This document shows positions 39,801 to 50,901 of a stretch of DNA of 64,000 nt, piece by piece. Source of the stretch: Clavelina lepadiformis. Taxonomy: Eukaryota; Chordata; Ascidiacea; Aplousobranchia; Clavelinidae. Position 1 is the first letter of the stretch, and each line of letters opens with the position of its first letter. The notes beneath the pieces are model-generated. The model was not told the DNA's origin and did no database searches. It saw only the letters and a list, made by a program, of their open reading frames with translations. Both the position numbers and the translations under genes were made by a program. The DNA lies in contig NC_135240.1 in assembly GCF_947623445.1 (NCBI RefSeq), positions 11,718,001-11,782,000 of the forward strand. Reading direction: 5' to 3'.

Positions 39801-39939
39801 ATATAGCTTTCAGTATATCAGAATAACTTGAAATATAGGTAAGATGTATGAGCTGCATACAAGCCTAATCACATTTGAACATTGCATTGAAATTGTTTGG
39901 ACAACTTACATTTTTTAAATCTGATAAGCGGTCTCTCAT
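27821..39939 (-). CDS. Plasma-membrane syntaxin (STX1/2/3 type) with alternative SNARE and transmembrane exons
   Basis: Qa-SNARE for vesicle fusion. Constitutive exons: 39910-39939 ([10 protein letters not shown]), 39407-39490 (acidic stretch then MKEFFTQ), 36403-36502 (VEEIRGYID, Habc start), 33624-33769, 33160-33351 ([25 protein letters not shown]) and 32926-33063 ([18 protein letters not shown] to VEQQ). Then one of 32232-32342 or 32027-32137, then one of 31218-31298 or 27821-27898. Using one exon of each pair gives 293 or 292 residues, the normal syntaxin length, with all phases consistent. Habc, linker, SNARE and a C-terminal anchor are all present. The 3.3-kb intron at 27899-31217 and the two introns at 33770-36402 and 36503-39406 show no other gene. 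The use of both exon pairs is inferred; it was not observed in transcripts. Confidence 0.93.
31218..31298 (-). other. Syntaxin terminal transmembrane exon alpha (STX2/3-like)
   Basis: Starts [11 protein letters not shown] and ends IIIGVTVPK then TGA (27 codons). Hydrophobic anchor after two lysines; the ending resembles STX2/STX3. Possible AATAAA signals follow near 31033-31045. Confidence 0.85.
32027..32137 (-). other. Syntaxin alternative SNARE exon A (STX1-like)
   Basis: Also 111 nt, phase 0, 37 residues ([20 protein letters not shown] to YQSKARR), with acceptor AATAAAAG and donor [17 protein letters not shown] and AVSDTKKAV match STX1. The intron separating it from exon B is only 94 bp, which would favour mutually exclusive use. 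Confidence 0.9.
32232..32342 (-). other. Syntaxin alternative SNARE exon B (STX2/3-like)
   Basis: A phase-0 exon of 111 nt encoding 37 residues ([18 protein letters not shown] to YQSQARK), with acceptor TTTTGAAG and donor GTAAATG. NVMNA and [11 protein letters not shown] resemble STX2/STX3. It can replace exon A without shifting frame. Confidence 0.88.
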
Positions 39940-42900
39940 CTTGGCTACTTAACTCCTCCACAGTGTTCCCACAAAAACAGATTTATTTAAATGTATGTAT
40001 TCCACTGAACAATCGAATAGTCAAAACTTGTCCCAAGAAATCTTCCCTCTCACCACAGCAGGATAAATTATCACTGTGTACATGAACTAATTCATATGGG
40101 ATTACCTGCATAGAAACAAAAATGTAGAATAGAAATAATATATCCACTAATTAATTTATGAAACTTAAAATAATTTTACTTCACGTAACTTCTTAAGGGT
40201 AAAGCTATGGCTCCAACAGTAGTAATTCAAAAGTATCACTGTGTTTTCAGTAAAGTATCACTGAAAGTGATAATTTTAAATTGTTACTCGTGGTAACGTA
40301 GCTTAAATGGAAAATATGTTATTTGTTGTTATATCAGTCTATAATTGCTCATTATATTGTACTTGCCTAAAAAGAAGTTGTATATACATATATAGTTTAA
40401 ATATCATGTGATTAACTAAGCTTAAATCTGTAAAGCTGGGTCACTTACAAACAACTTCCAGTGTATACTTAACTTTAGATCAACAATGGAGCAATAGCTG
40501 GGACTTAACTAAGTGCTTAGTGTAGCTAGGACGAAGAAAAGGGTGTGATTGTCACAAAAACTCTCTTTATTGTGACTTAATTTGTTTAATTAAGCCGTTT
40601 AACTTGGAGAGTTCAATTCTGTTTAACCAAAGAATCTAATCTTATACCCGAAGCTTGATTTCAGAATTCGCATTAAAATATTCAAAAAAATACAGATGCA
40701 ACTCAGCTGGGTATACTGTACTCTCAGACCCATATGCTTCAAAGGCTAGTATATCGAACATTAGCCCGGTAAACCAATTTGAAAGAGTGTAAAGAAAATT
40801 CGAAAAGGTACGTTATATTTAAAATGTTTCGAGAAAAAGCTCTGCATTCTACAAAAGCAACTGTCTGAGGAGTGACAGTTCCCCCAGCGACGTTACTGTG
40901 TATTAGCAACAGACTACATAATGTAGTATGCGAGTTACCAGTAAATACATTCTTTCCTGTTAAGCTTTCTTTAGATGTACGTAAAATATATTATTTTACT
41001 ATTTAAAAATTGGGTATTGTATTTGGGTAACACTGCATACATATACACGTGCACATTTAGGTTACCAGCAGGCAGGTAGAACGCAAAATAAGTCTTGTTT
41101 ACAAATACTAGCCTAATAACTGTCGGTCTAAACATGTCCCAATTTTCATTTAAAGTGTGTGCAACTGTGCCTCGCTCAGGTTATTTTAATGTAGTGTATA
41201 GTGTACAGATAGTCCTTTCAAACACGCAAAATAAAATAATGTGAATACTGCTTTATGCTAAACGATTCTTCTAACCACTTCATATACAAAATTTTCATAT
41301 AATGCTGCTAGTCCACACAGTATGTATGTATACAAAGTGTTCTTTTAACATATCACAAAGAACATAGCATTCAGATATTCACATAACACAAGCGTTTATA
41401 AAAGGAATAAAATTAGATTCAGACTGGATGTCCCAAAAACTTGTCTATTAGAATGTAGGTAAACAACAATTGCCAACTTCATGCTCATTAATTTTTGTAG
41501 CTCCCAGGATATACTAGGGCTGTTGTCTCAAAACCAGTCAAAAACCCATTCATTGTAACCTTGTAAGAAATATCCGTGGTGATTCGCTTTGTTACTAGGT
41601 TAACATGTGAATAGACCTTTTTACAACCATGGCTTGCCATATTACAACAAGCGAAAGTTACACAAATTTGGCCAGCCCCTGGGCTAGAGATGTTTAAACT
41701 TTTTGAGCTTGTGTCAAAGGTTGGAAAGTGCGGCAGTTTTTAAAGAGAAATCGTGTGTGGAAAGGTGCAAACTTTGACGTGATGTTATGCACTGAAGCCT
41801 AAATTTTTTATTTGTTACAAACTGGTGTTCAAAAGCCACATTTTTTTTCTTTATTTTTATTAAATCAGCGTGAAGATAAAAAGTATCTTGTGCACTATAG
41901 TGGAAAGTGTGGCACCTGCAAGTACAAGACTGATAAACTCGCGCACCAACTCTTTTGTGTTCACATCGATTTATAATACCGGTATATAAACAAAAAAAAG
42001 TCGGTTGTTTGAACATCATTTTATAATAAATAAACATAACATTTACACTTCAGTGCGCCCTGTCACACCAAACTTTGCCTAGATTTTACATGTTGGTATA
42101 TAGTCATAGGCTACACTGCCGCTATGTGTTGGCTGAAGGCACTTTCTGCCCAACTGAACCAACTCGAATGGGTATATGGTGGGCTAAACTAGTCATTCAT
42201 ACCAGCAAACACTGCAATATCTAACTGACTACCGTAAGTAGGTCTTGCAACTTGTTCAGCCTAATTTGTTAATCTCAAATAACTTCCAAAATTAAGAGCC
42301 TTAAGAGCTATGTTTTAAGTCCAGACTAGGGGATTCAGTCCGACAAGATAGGCCTAACCTAAACCAAACAAAACTTACAAAGTTACAGTAACTACTGTAT
42401 GGAAATCATCAAAGATTGCAATATTCTTGTAAAATACGAGAAAAATCTGAATTTAAACAGCAAAATGATAAACATGTAAAGCAACATATTTTATATTCAT
42501 AATACTTTTACCAAGTACATGCATTAGATACTTGTTGAAATGTCAAACAAAAGCAAAACGTTGCTTCCGCATACAACGATACTACATTATCTTACTACAA
42601 TATCTTATTTTTAATTTTATTTTAGACATAGGTCTATGCCTAAGTCTATACTCTATACTAGGCTACTAACGATACTCTCGAAAGTGTTCACTGGTAGAGC
42701 GTTAGTACAGTAAGTTCTATTTTTAGCACTCGTGTGACGTCACGTAAATTTTGTGAACTAGTCAGCCAGTGCCGTTTGAATGAATATACTAGTTTGCTTT
42801 CACACTGTTCCTTTGATTGTGGTGAAGTTGTTTGAAATTAGAAGGCATTGCGAGCGAGCCCCAAGTTTTAGAAATTTTCCATTAAGTTCCCGTTTTCCTT

Positions 42901-43739
42901 AAATTAAATTCATTCGTTGATTACTTTTCTTTGTATACCCTTACTTGTCATTACGTTTATAAATTTGCATCTGTGTTCCGAAAACCTGATCAGCCACAGA
43001 ATAAATGAAGTGACTGATTCAAAGCCCTCTTACCGTTCAATACGATACCAGATACGTTGTTTGTAATATTTGTTCAGCCCGTTGTCCAAGGTCAGTCGAA
43101 AAGCCGTGCAACCTTATTAAACCTCGGATTGGAGATTTCAAATCTGAAAGCTTGGGGCATTTGGTCCACCGTGGGCTAAACAGTGACCTATCTCATAACG
43201 TCATTATTTAAAGGCTGCCACAAATCCACCAGAAAAAAATTCCTGTTAACCTTACCCATGAAACTTTAAAATATTGGTGAGGGAACACCAATGTCTAATT
43301 AACGGAAAACATGACACAGAAGACTTGTGATTTAACTTGAGCACTTCGATGTTACTTTAAATTAGTTTCACTCTGGCTAAAGAAAGAGCGGCAAAATCAG
43401 AAAAGAGGAATTGTTCAAAATCAATTGATTTGGAATCAAAATCTCCTAAAATAAAAGGGAAGGGCCCTGCCGCCTGGATTTGACTACCACACTGAAACCT
43501 GAACCTAAATTTAACTTGAATTCAAGTTTAAATAACCAACATCAAGCTTAAGCTACTGCTTTTCTTTACTTAGTGCCTATCTTAAACAACGGGCCAATGG
43601 AACATAATATAGATAAATAGTCAATTTTATGATCAAAACGCATAATTATTATAAAATAAACACTATAAAATTCGACCTGCAGGGATAACTACACACAATT
43701 AGAAAACTTATAAGGTATAGCAAAGTGGATGATGCATAA
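39940..43739. other. Intergenic region upstream of syntaxin
   Basis: About 3.8 kb of AT-rich DNA. Short open frames only, none recognisable. It contains a perfect TGACGTCA palindrome at 42735-42742 that could be a CRE-type site, 2.8 kb upstream of the syntaxin start codon. Confidence 0.45.
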
Positions 43740-43745
43740 TTTAAT
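43740..43745 (-). terminator. Possible DBF4 polyadenylation signal
   Basis: TTTAAT on the plus strand (ATTAAA on the gene strand), 58 nt after the stop codon. Confidence 0.4.
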
Positions 43746-43803
43746 CGATAACGCGTTGCGATAGTAGATAGACAGAAAAGAATAGAATTGTTAAATGCAA
43801 AAT

Positions 43804-46800
43804 TTAGGCACTTTCAAATCCTAAAAACTCTGACCCAAGAAGAGAATCTCGGGTTGACGAGTTTAACAACATTATCAAATCATCAGTTGATTGTGTAGCT
43901 TGACTTGTCCTAGTAAACCCATATTTTTCGCTAGGTATCTCCGTTGAGGTATCCAATTTCCGTCTTGAACTCTTTGAGAAAACAGGTGAAGCAAATTCTG
44001 AAGAAGAGTTAAGCTTGTCATGGGGAGTTTTTGCCTTCATCGGACTTCTTTTTCGTTTGCCCACTCTGGTTAGAGCATGACATGGAGATTTTGTTTTAGG
44101 AGTGCATACAGATTCGGAGACCTCTAGTTTAATAGTTGCCGAGGTTTTATCTGTGTACATATGATGGGATTTAAGTTTAGAACGAGTCACTGGAGACGTC
44201 TCAAAAGATATGGTCTGCTCATAGTGATCAACATCACAGATTTTGTTTGTAATCTGAGGTTTGTTGGTTGTTTTCATTGATCGAAGGAATTTTTTTGGAC
44301 TACTTTTTTTTACTCTTTTATCTGAAACAGCAGTTTCTGAAGTCAAAATTGTTGTTATTTGAGGCATCTGGCTTTGTTTATGAGGAGTTGTTTTAAAACT
44401 TGATTCCAAAACTTTATTTTCGGAAGTATTGCAAGGCTCTGCATTTAAAGATATTTTGATGCTAGCCAGTTTTCTTGGACTGGTTCGTCTTGTTAAAGAC
44501 TTCGAATGTTTTGTAGAGGATTCAGTAGTTGTTAAACTTTTACCCTCTGATCTATTTTTGGTTTCTTCACATGTTGATGTCAAAGAAGACATATCTGGCT
44601 TGAAGTCTTGACAACATATACGATCGTGACGATGCTTTGTATTTATATTTTCTTCTCTGTCAGCTTCGTGTTCGACGGGTAAGAACATCACCTGGCGCCT
44701 CAAAAATCTGCAAATGGATGTCAACACAAATGATAATGAAACTATCGCTATATAGATAGATCAAATGTTAACAGACTTACGACGATAAATCTAAGTTGTT
44801 TGTTGTGATGTACTTGTCCAATTTTTCATAATGATTTGCCACTTCACCAAAGTTTATATGCTGTACATCCTTGCGGTGCTTTCAATACAAAACAGTTTTA
44901 CATAAACAGCATAGCCATATGGTACTAATATGAACAGCTCTTACTTTTCGTTCATTTAAGTAGGAACGCTGGCAACATTCGCAAAAACCTTTTTTCTCAG
45001 CAAGCTTTTTCTTGTCTGTCGTTTTCCTACAAAAAAACATTCATTTTGCATATTTTTGTTTCATGGGAAGTAGACTACTACCGGTAATTTAAAATTTACA
45101 CACACATGTAAAAAGGTTATATGATTAATTTGCTACAAATTATGATGATCTCAATATTCAGCAACCTTGAAAGAATGCCTATAATTGCAATAAAAAAATT
45201 AACAAAAATGCAAAAAATAATTTGCACTAACTTGTACATTGGCAGACTTTCATTCACAATTGGGCATTTATTGCCAGCTACTGAAAGGTTAAGTTGAGAA
45301 AAAGTTTCAAATTCATCATAAATAGGTTTGCTGTAAAAAATATTAATAACTTGTTTAAACTGGTTATCATCAAACAGTACCAATAGTTAGTAATAATCAA
45401 CCTTTTTTCATCTTCTATTTTCAAACATGGTTCCTTGAGTTTTATTTCAATGGGTCGAGAAGATGGCCCTGCAGAAGGAAATGTCACAAACATGTGTTTC
45501 TGAATTTAGCAAATGAAGCATTAATCAATAAACAACCTACTTTTGTACTAAAGCTCTGCAAGAATATTTACCCAGAGAAGGTTATTTACCCATATTTACC
45601 CAGAATAACTACCCAGAGAGGTTGTTTTAAGAAGACACGGTTTAACAATTTTTGTTATGGCCTATAATGTCAGTGTAACATTCCTCAGATCTTGTACTAT
45701 TACCCTCACAGACAGAATGGCAAAAAACAAAGTATAAAAAGACACCGGTAATAAAATAGCAATTAATAGAGCTAAGACTTGTAAAATTGCATTATAAGTT
45801 AAAAAAACCAGTTTACATACCAGCATCTGGAGGGCCTGTACAAGCTAGTTGCTTTGCAAGCCAATGCCAAACCTCTGTTAAAGTAAAACAACATAATGTT
45901 ATATTAAGTAAATAAGTATCAAATAGCAGCATGGTAATATTGAGTATTGACATTGTACCACAATGGTGAAATAGTATGCTGTATTCAAGTATGTCAAGTA
46001 TCCTGACATTGTGATATCTACTGTGTAATTTTTCACTTAACAAGAAGGAAACATTGGACTATAACCTTTCATGTACTGGTATTTTAGAATGATACAGTTA
46101 TCCAATCAACTAACAGCCATATTTTTGCCTTACCACTGGTACTTCTAAGCTTTATACCCAGTTTTCTTGCCGTGTCAACAACATTCGTTGATGAATTTTG
46201 TTTTGCACCAGCTCTCTTTGCCAAATCTTTCCATCTGTTATTCTTTATAATTTACAAATAATCAGTAAGTTAAATATATCGAACGTCCATTCAGTAACAG
46301 AAAGTCTACACTATGTAATGCGTTAAGGAGAGATTGCAAGTTGCAACAACTCAAAAATTATGCAATAGGCATATACTTACGGTATTAATTGATTTTTGAG
46401 TCCCAGATGTGTTGAATGGACTTTGCTCTGCAACTTTCTGCCCTTTGTCTGAACAAAAAATAAAAGTTGCATCATTGATGTAAGAAATGTGATAACACTG
46501 CTGTATGCAACTAATGTAACTATTACTCAAAATAGAAAACATGCGCTAAAAATTTAGTTATACAAAGATCATAACTTAGTGCAGTGGTTCCTAACCAATG
46601 GGTGGCAATTGGATTTGATGAGTTACTGTCACCTGTCATAATCCATCAATGAAATTCATATCCAAACCAAAATTCGAAATTAAAATCAAGTGCATCAATA
46701 ATACAAACCGAATGAATGAATGTAAAACCTTAAATATTATATGTTTGTTGAAAGTTGTGTCACCAAGGCGGTAGCATTCAAAATTTGGGTGACTTGAAAA

Positions 46801-46917
46801 AAGGTTGAGAACCACTGACTTAGCTCAAGATATGCACTGACATTTTGAAACTTTTTCCAAATTGCTACTGCTGGTCACAGCAAAATGAATGCCACCATCC
46901 AAAAACTCCTCTACTTT
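43804..46917 (-). CDS. DBF4: DBF4-type regulatory subunit of CDC7 kinase (5' end missing)
   Basis: DBF4 activates CDC7 to phosphorylate MCM and start DNA replication. Exons: 46852-46917, 46381-46448, 46134-46234, 45821-45874, 45402-45468, 45232-45330, 44945-45026, 44781-44878 and 43804-44707 (stop at 43804-43806), giving 512 residues so far. The first exon here (KVEEFLDGG) and the next ones (TARKLGIKLRS, VWHWLAKQLA) fit the BRCT-like motif N. KEPCLKIEDEK and KPIYDEFETF fit motif M. The DBF4 zinc finger is split by an intron: GFCECCQRSYLN in 44945-45026 and HRKDVQH, giving H-x5-H, in 44781-44878. The last exon is long, basic and Ser/Thr-rich with many S/T-P sites. The initiating exon was not found; phase 0 at 46917 requires at least one upstream exon. 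A weak donor (GTTTCA) follows the first exon. Confidence 0.85.
46582..46817. mobile_element. Non-autonomous hAT-like element in a DBF4 intron
   Basis: A 236-bp segment bounded by CAGTGGTTCCTAACC and the inverted GGTTGAGAACCACTG, the typical hAT/Charlie end. The flanks ACTTAGTG and ACTTAGCT resemble an aged 8-bp target duplication (6 of 8 match). No coding capacity. Confidence 0.75.
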
Positions 46918-48208
46918 CTACAAAATAAATAAAAACATAACCATTATTATTAACAATGTTTCTGTACGGTAAACTCTATTACAATTTAAAAAGATTACAT
47001 TTATGATTACATGGCATGCATTATTATCGTACATACATTATTCGATTACTTTGTTTAGGTTAGGGGTGGGTAAGCTCTTGACACAATGTCAAGTAGGGGT
47101 GTACCAAATCGTGTTTTTAGATTTGGTACGAAACTGAACTATTCAAAAAAGGAGCCAAACCATTTCAATTGAATTATCACATACTCAGATTTCCTGCTAC
47201 ATACGCCAAATAAGGACAAAAATCGTAGAATCTGTTGTTATAGTTTTCGATCACTGAAGAGAGCATTTTTAAAGTATTTTAAATATTCGGCCAAATCTGA
47301 AAACCAAACCTGGAAATATATTTAGCTGAAAACTAAATTTGGCGAGTTTTACCCAGTTTGGCCAAATTAATTCGGTGCACCTCTAATGGTAACATTGGGT
47401 ATTAAGAGATCACCAGAGAGCCAAATAAAAGCATTTAATTATGACATAGAAAATAGTTTGTGATGCTATCCAATTTTATTCAGTGTAATCCCAAATTTTG
47501 AAAATTGTCATTTATGACTATAGCGTTGTGTTGTATTAGTTACTTTGTGGCAAATTTTAAATCAGCAAGTATGTAAAATTCGAAAATCTCTCTTGTTGGG
47601 AGATGATATTGCAAAGGTTAGATAATATTGGACACTAAATAGAAAATATAGACACCCTAAAATGGAAAAGTAGCCATATTATTTCGGCTTACTGAAAATA
47701 AGATTTAGCTGTGCTTGCCAGTCTTGCTTTAATCAGGCCAGCGAGTAAAACCAATATCAATAAATAATTATGTAATTTTTGTAACTACAGTCGGCATTAT
47801 TTTTTGCATTAATTTTTGGCAATATGCTAGTATAACTGTTTTTTCAAAGCAAAGCCTATCGCAAGTACCATTTATCAATATTGACCGGTTATGGAATTTT
47901 CAATGTTCTGATGTATTATCACTACGTAACACAATTTTTGTTTGGCTACTTTTTTTAATGCCCGTTTATGAATTTTTGGGTGCTGAGTTCAAAAATCCAG
48001 TTAGTTTTTTCGTACCATCATTACTTTTTGAGATATTAAAATTTAATGTAGCTGTAAGTACAGCAAATCGTGTTCTACTCTTGCAGTAGATTTTAGCTCC
48101 ACATCTATGTTTTGTTTGGTTTATTAAACGCAAAAACCAGTTTAAAAACGTTAATAAGGAAGGCTTGAAGATAAATGTAACATAGTTTTGTCAAACAGTA
48201 AGAGTCGT
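46918..48208. other. Region upstream of the known DBF4 exons
   Basis: Apart from the hAT-like element at 47094-47385 I see only AT-rich DNA. Part of 47.8-48.2 kb may be the 3' tail of the broken transposon gene. The missing DBF4 first exon should lie here or further upstream. Confidence 0.4.
47094..47385. mobile_element. Degenerate hAT-like element
   Basis: Ends TAGGGGTGTACCAAAT and, inverted, TAGAGGTGCACCGAAT, which resemble the TAGRGGTGCACCGA-type hAT terminus. The flanking 8-mers match at 5 of 8 positions, so it is old or its borders are off by a few bases. Confidence 0.55.
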
Positions 48209-49290
48209 TCAAAAATGTACTTTTGAGCGAGTTTTTCTTTTATGACTACTCCTTTCTTGCCTTACTAAGGACCAAATGTATTTTCCCATCATTACACTAT
48301 CCCAGCGGCCTTTATATCGTTTTTCCATTGGCTCAATATCCTGATGAAGTCTCTCACCGTGCTCCTCACTGAAGCCACCTAGATTTTCTTGAAAAAAATC
48401 CAGATGCGAACATAAAAAATGAAGTTTGTAAAACATGCGACAACCCATGTTTTGGTAACTTTTGATCAGTTTCTCCACCAACTCTTTGTAATTTCTGTCC
48501 CTTTTATTTCCCAAAAATTCATCAAACACACCTCGAAATGCTTGCCACGCTTCTTTTTCTGTTTCATTCATTGTTTATTCCAAGCTTTTACACTTTAACA
48601 TTGTGTTTATCTGGGGACCAACAAATATTCCTCCTTTTATTTGGCAAGTGATGGTCTGGGAAACATTGAACAGATTTCTTGAAAAATTTGTCCTTGAAAA
48701 TCCAAAGATTTGACAAACTGTTTTACCAGACCTAATTTGATATGAAGTGGAGGCAATAAAACTATTTCCCGGCTTACAAGAGGTTCCCTAATAACGTTGT
48801 ACATTCCTGGGTTTAGTTTTTCCCGTGTCGGCCATTAATTTTCTCATCTGATAGTGCTCACCGTCAGCTCTACTATTCCCACAAGCACAGAAAGCAAGAG
48901 TATTTTGTGTAACCACCCTGCAGACCAAGCAAAATTCCCAACATTTTAAAGTCACCACAAACATACCACTTAAACTGAGTGTAATTGATTTTAATGAGCA
49001 GTTGCTTGACGTTTTCATAATCTTCTTTCATCTGTAAGGAATAAGCAAGTGGAATTGATGGGTATATGTTGCCATTGTGAAGTAACACTGGTTAAGACTT
49101 TTGGTAGAACTGTCAATGAAACGCCGCCACTGAGTAGGATCATGATCTATTCCAACAGCACCAAACAGGCCTTCTACATCTTTGCAATAGCAAAGGTCTT
49201 CAAAAACGTCAAAGTAGACAGAAAATCCCAAGTGCCTATTCCTGTGGGGGAGGCAGTATTCTTACTTAAATTTCTGCACTGTCTACTAGA
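48209..49290 (-). pseudogene. Broken transposon-related gene of an uncharacterised repetitive family
   Basis: Minus-strand reading gives collinear pieces in shifted frames: about 49160-49290 (YFDVFEDLCYCKDVEG), 48873-49170 (WRRFIDSSTKSL, SIPLAYSLQMKEDYENV, MLGILLGLQGGYTKYSCFLC), about 48650-48790 (PLHIKLGLVKQFVKSLDFQG), then in-frame stops, and an open piece at 48209-48571 (SEEHGERLHQDIEPMEKRYKG). From memory of protein databases, this conserved region recurs in many copies in cnidarians, aphids and tunicates and is treated as transposon-derived. Frameshifts near 49170 and 48870 and at least three stops between 48571 and 48660 show it is not functional as one protein. Confidence 0.7.
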
Positions 49291-50901
49291 CATTTTGATT
49301 TCTACTATTTAAAAGATGAACTGAATCTAAGATTTACACAAGACTTAACTCTACAAAATGTAATCATGTGGTATACATCTCTTTGTAAACACTAAACATG
49401 ACTTTCTAATGAGACTATACTGAATTTAACAGGCTGAGACTCCCATTCACTTTCTCAAGTAAATAGGACGCCCATTTACAACATGATAGTACTGACAGAC
49501 ACAGATCATAACCGCATAAAATACCTACAGTTAATGGAAAATCACAAAAAACGGAAATTTTTGTATTTTGAAAACGATCGATGATAGAAAAAAACTGATA
49601 GCATTTTTGAAATCAGCGCTTGAAAATCATACAGATACACTTAATAAATGTAGCCAAACAAAAATTTTTTCAAATTTTGTTACGTAGTGTTATAGCAGTA
49701 GTCACTAGACAAAATATTTTGTTACAATCAACTTTCCGATTAGATATTAACTTTTCATTCAGGTTACACTTAGATCCTTTTAATTTAATCATGGTAAAAA
49801 TAAGAAAAGATCATTTACCAGTAACCGTTATTAATGATATTTCAAGTGATATGCGATAAATTTGACTATTTGAGCTCTCTAGGACAATTTTATACAAAAT
49901 TATACCAACTTTATGGAATTTACCATGACCTTTAACCTGGTGTTGGTTGACCATTACAAGGAACAACTGAAGAATTTCACTAAAGATGAAAGATGAGAAT
50001 TTTGGTCCAATTACCAATTTTTTAAAGGTGACACGTTTGATTGCGATTAAAAAATTTTTTTCCTGCACAAGTCAGGCCTACTGATAAATGCTACAGCATG
50101 ACATTTTGACCAATCCAGCAAGCTTACCTGACCACTTCACATTGACTTTTTGACGAGCAAAACTTCTGGCCATCTTTAAATGATGACTAGTCTAATTTAC
50201 AAGCAGAGTACCCCTTTAAAACTAGCTATGTTTGATTTGACCATGACACCACGTCAAACAGGACCGTTCTTGTTTGTACTATGCAGAAAGGCTGACTTTT
50301 TCACATTTCATAGGTTTACCAATTGTGATGAACAATGAGACCAGTTTAATTTTTTTAGGCAGAACTTCATTCTTTTTTGGTATATTTGTATGTTGTAACT
50401 TTTGTAATTTCGAAAGCAAAAACCAAATTGTTTTTTTGTTAAATTTACGCTGTTGAGGTTAACACAGTATCAACATAACTTTTAAAGTAAGAGGTTATAA
50501 GTTGACATGCAGATTATTGTAAGCAGAGTCAAGTAACTATAATCACAACAAAATGCACGTTTTTGTTGAACTTTTACATTCTGCTCATACATAATAAAGA
50601 GGACAACTATCTACAGCAGAATGTAAAAGTTCAACAAAAATGTGCATTTAAACTGAAACTCTGTACTATGGATTCTAGCAAAGATTTCGCTTTAAACAGC
50701 ACTGTTTCTGTTTGTTCTACTTAACTAAGCAGGCAAGGAAACGAACTGGCTAAGTTAAACAAACAAGAAATCTATATAGAAAAATCTGAATGAATTTATC
50801 CTTAAACCTTTAGTTTATATAAATTTACTCCAAATATTGTACATACTTCACTAATAATGCACAGACTTCCTGTCAAGAAAATAAAGAAATATTAGAGAGT
50901 A
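49291..50901. other. Gene-poor region left of the Tigger element
   Basis: No convincing gene. It holds a near-perfect hairpin at 50551-50649 and a possible isolated start exon at 50128-50173 (see findings). Confidence 0.45.
50551..50649. repeat. 35-bp inverted repeat (hairpin) with 29-nt loop
   Basis: Arms 50551-50585 and 50615-50649 are complementary over 35 bases except one position that would be a G-U pair in RNA. It could be a foldback/MITE relic or a hairpin transcript. Confidence 0.85.

Noticed and set aside
41714..42037. Minus-strand open frame of 107 codons
   Set aside because: Composition looks like random AT-rich translation; no motif, no splice signals, no neighbouring exons.
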